Assembly: GCA_029009035.1 (NCBI GenBank)
Contig: JAQXJQ010000097.1
Coordinates: forward strand, 1-5,682
Length of the DNA: 5,682 bases
Direction: 5' to 3'
Source of the DNA: Oscillospiraceae bacterium
GTDB taxonomy: Bacteria; Bacillota; Clostridia; Oscillospirales; Oscillospiraceae
Below the pieces are notes generated by a model that was not told where the DNA came from, ran no database searches, and worked only from the letters and a program-made list of their open reading frames with translations. A program made the translations under genes and the position numbers. Positions 4,744-5,682 of this stretch are shown in pieces. Position 1 is the stretch's first letter. Each line of letters starts with the position of its first letter.

Positions 4744-5366
4744 GGCCTCTCCACCTCCCAGTCGCAAAAACCGCGCAGGATATTGAGTCCTACCTCGCCG
4801 CTCTTCTCCGGATGGAACTGGCAGCCGCACACATTGCCTTTGGCCACCGCAGCCGTCAGCGGTGCGGAATACTCCGTGTCGGCGATGAGGGCGTCGCCGC
4901 AGTCGGCGGCATAGTATGAGTGGACAAAGTACACATGGTCGCCATCCTCGATATAGCGGAAAATGGGGTGCTTCTCCCCCACCAGACGCAGGGCGTTCCA
5001 GCCGATGTGGGGCACCTTCAGGGCCGGGTCGATGACCTCCTCAATGGGACGGACGGTGCCGTCGATGAGCCCCAGGCCCTTGTGCCGGCCGTACTCCAGG
5101 CTCTCGTCAAACAAAAGCTGCATCCCAAGGCAGATCCCCATGATGGGCGTGCCCCGGGCCGCCTGTTCCCGCAGGACCGCATCAAGACCGCTCTCCCGCA
5201 GCTTGCGGGAGGCATCGGCAAAGGCGCCCACGCCGGGGAGAACGATCCGGTCTGCGCCGCGTATGACCCCGGCGTCGCCGCTCACCTGCGCCTCCGCGCC
5301 GATGAACGCGAAGGAGCTTTGCAGGGAAAACAGGTTCCCCACACCGTAATCCACGATCACCGGCAT
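4740..5366 (-). CDS. hisH: Imidazole glycerol phosphate synthase, glutaminase subunit
   Basis: This 208-residue class I glutamine amidotransferase hydrolyses glutamine and channels ammonia to HisF. The catalytic triad is C79 in GICLGMQLLF, H185 and E187 in FHPEKS. The oxyanion-strand motif LPGVGAF is at 43-49 and the amino-terminal strand VIVDYGVGNLFSL is typical, as are VPHIGWN (118-124) and FVHSYY (147-152). Length fits the family. ATG 5366 shares one base with the hisB stop (TGATG), and AAGGGGTG just upstream inside hisB is its ribosome binding site. It works as a heterodimer with HisF, here separated by hisA, a common order. Confidence 0.98.
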   Translation of the reverse strand: MPVIVDYGVGNLFSLQSSFAFIGAEAQVSGDAGVIRGADRIVLPGVGAFADASRKLRESGLDAVLREQAARGTPIMGICLGMQLLFDESLEYGRHKGLGLIDGTVRPIEEVIDPALKVPHIGWNALRLVGEKHPIFRYIEDGDHVYFVHSYYAADCGDALIADTEYSAPLTAAVAKGNVCGCQFHPEKSGEVGLNILRGFCDWEVERP

Positions 5367-5682
5367 CAGAGCACCCCTTTTGTGGAGGGGATCTCCCCTG
5401 CCCGGTCGGCGTCCTGCGATGCCGCAGCGGCAAGGCTGCGGGCAACGGATTTGAACATCCCCTCTATGATGTGGTGGGAGTTGCGGCCCGCCAGCTGCCG
5501 GATGTGGAGGGTCACCCCCGCCTCACGGACGAAGGCCAGCCAGAACTCCTCCACCAGCTCGGTGTCAAAGTCCCCCACCTTCTGGGTGGGGATCTCCGCC
5601 TGCATGCCCAGCATCCCCCGCCCGGTAATATCCGCAGCAGAGAGGATCAGCGCCTCGGCCATGGGCAGCAGACTGTCGCCGT
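5366..5682 (-). CDS. hisB: Imidazoleglycerol-phosphate dehydratase, C-terminal part (5' end outside the window)
   Basis: The gene enters from the right edge, so only the last 104 residues are visible, beginning GDSLLPMAEALILSAADITG. The enzyme dehydrates imidazole glycerol phosphate to imidazole acetol phosphate with manganese bound by histidine and glutamate residues. Visible family marks are VGDFDTELVEEFW, GVTLHIRQLAGRNSHHIIEGMF, containing the HHxxE metal-binding motif, and the terminal IPSTKGVL. Nothing downstream suggests a fused phosphatase; in the E. coli type that domain would be N-terminal and is out of view. The frame is open to the window edge; the ATG at 5662 is internal and not the start. 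hisG, hisD and hisC are probably upstream, but this is inference. Confidence 0.96.
   Translation of the reverse strand, partial: GDSLLPMAEALILSAADITGRGMLGMQAEIPTQKVGDFDTELVEEFWLAFVREAGVTLHIRQLAGRNSHHIIEGMFKSVARSLAAAASQDADRAGEIPSTKGVL

Overview
The window looks like ordinary chromosome from a GC-rich member of the Bacillota, class Clostridia, probably an Oscillospiraceae-type gut anaerobe (Flavonifractor, Oscillibacter or Lawsonibacter-like). The reasons are strong AGGAGG-type ribosome binding sites, tRNA genes with encoded CCA ends, a fused hisIE in a tightly overlapping his operon, a single-cluster ferredoxin, and a short protein that resembles a clostridial family of unknown function. The family-level placement is inference; no marker gene is present.

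Layout. Positions 6-462 (+) hold four tRNA genes: Phe(GAA), Gly(GCC) and Cys(GCA) in one cluster that ends at a terminator, then Pro(CGG) with its own perfect consensus promoter and terminator. Positions 531-1517 (-) are a self-contained unit: a consensus promoter, a 41-codon leader ORF, an intrinsic terminator inside the last codons of that leader, and a nucleoside phosphorylase-family gene whose ribosome binding site lies just past the terminator. Positions 1564-2037 (-) are a small cupin gene with its terminator. Positions 2135-2308 (+) are a 57-residue small gene with a GTG start. It is divergent from the cupin and convergent with a TTG-started ferredoxin (2329-2517, -). Positions 2560-5682 (-) are the end of a histidine operon, hisB(partial)-hisH-hisA-hisF-hisIE, closed by a strong terminator.

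How the genes work together. HisIE carries out the second and third steps of histidine synthesis (PR-ATP to PR-AMP to ProFAR), HisA isomerises ProFAR to PRFAR, HisH and HisF form the glutamine amidotransferase/cyclase that makes IGP and AICAR, and HisB dehydrates IGP. The genes overlap by 1 to 19 nt, so translational coupling is likely. The remaining genes (phosphorylase, cupin, ferredoxin, small protein) are separate units with their own signals and no visible link to histidine synthesis.

I see no mobile element, CRISPR array, phage gene or defence system. The most interesting structure is the leader-ORF/terminator arrangement in front of the phosphorylase, which looks like a transcription attenuator of a kind I do not recognise. 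Next are two neighbouring tRNA genes whose 5' and 3' acceptor strands do not match.
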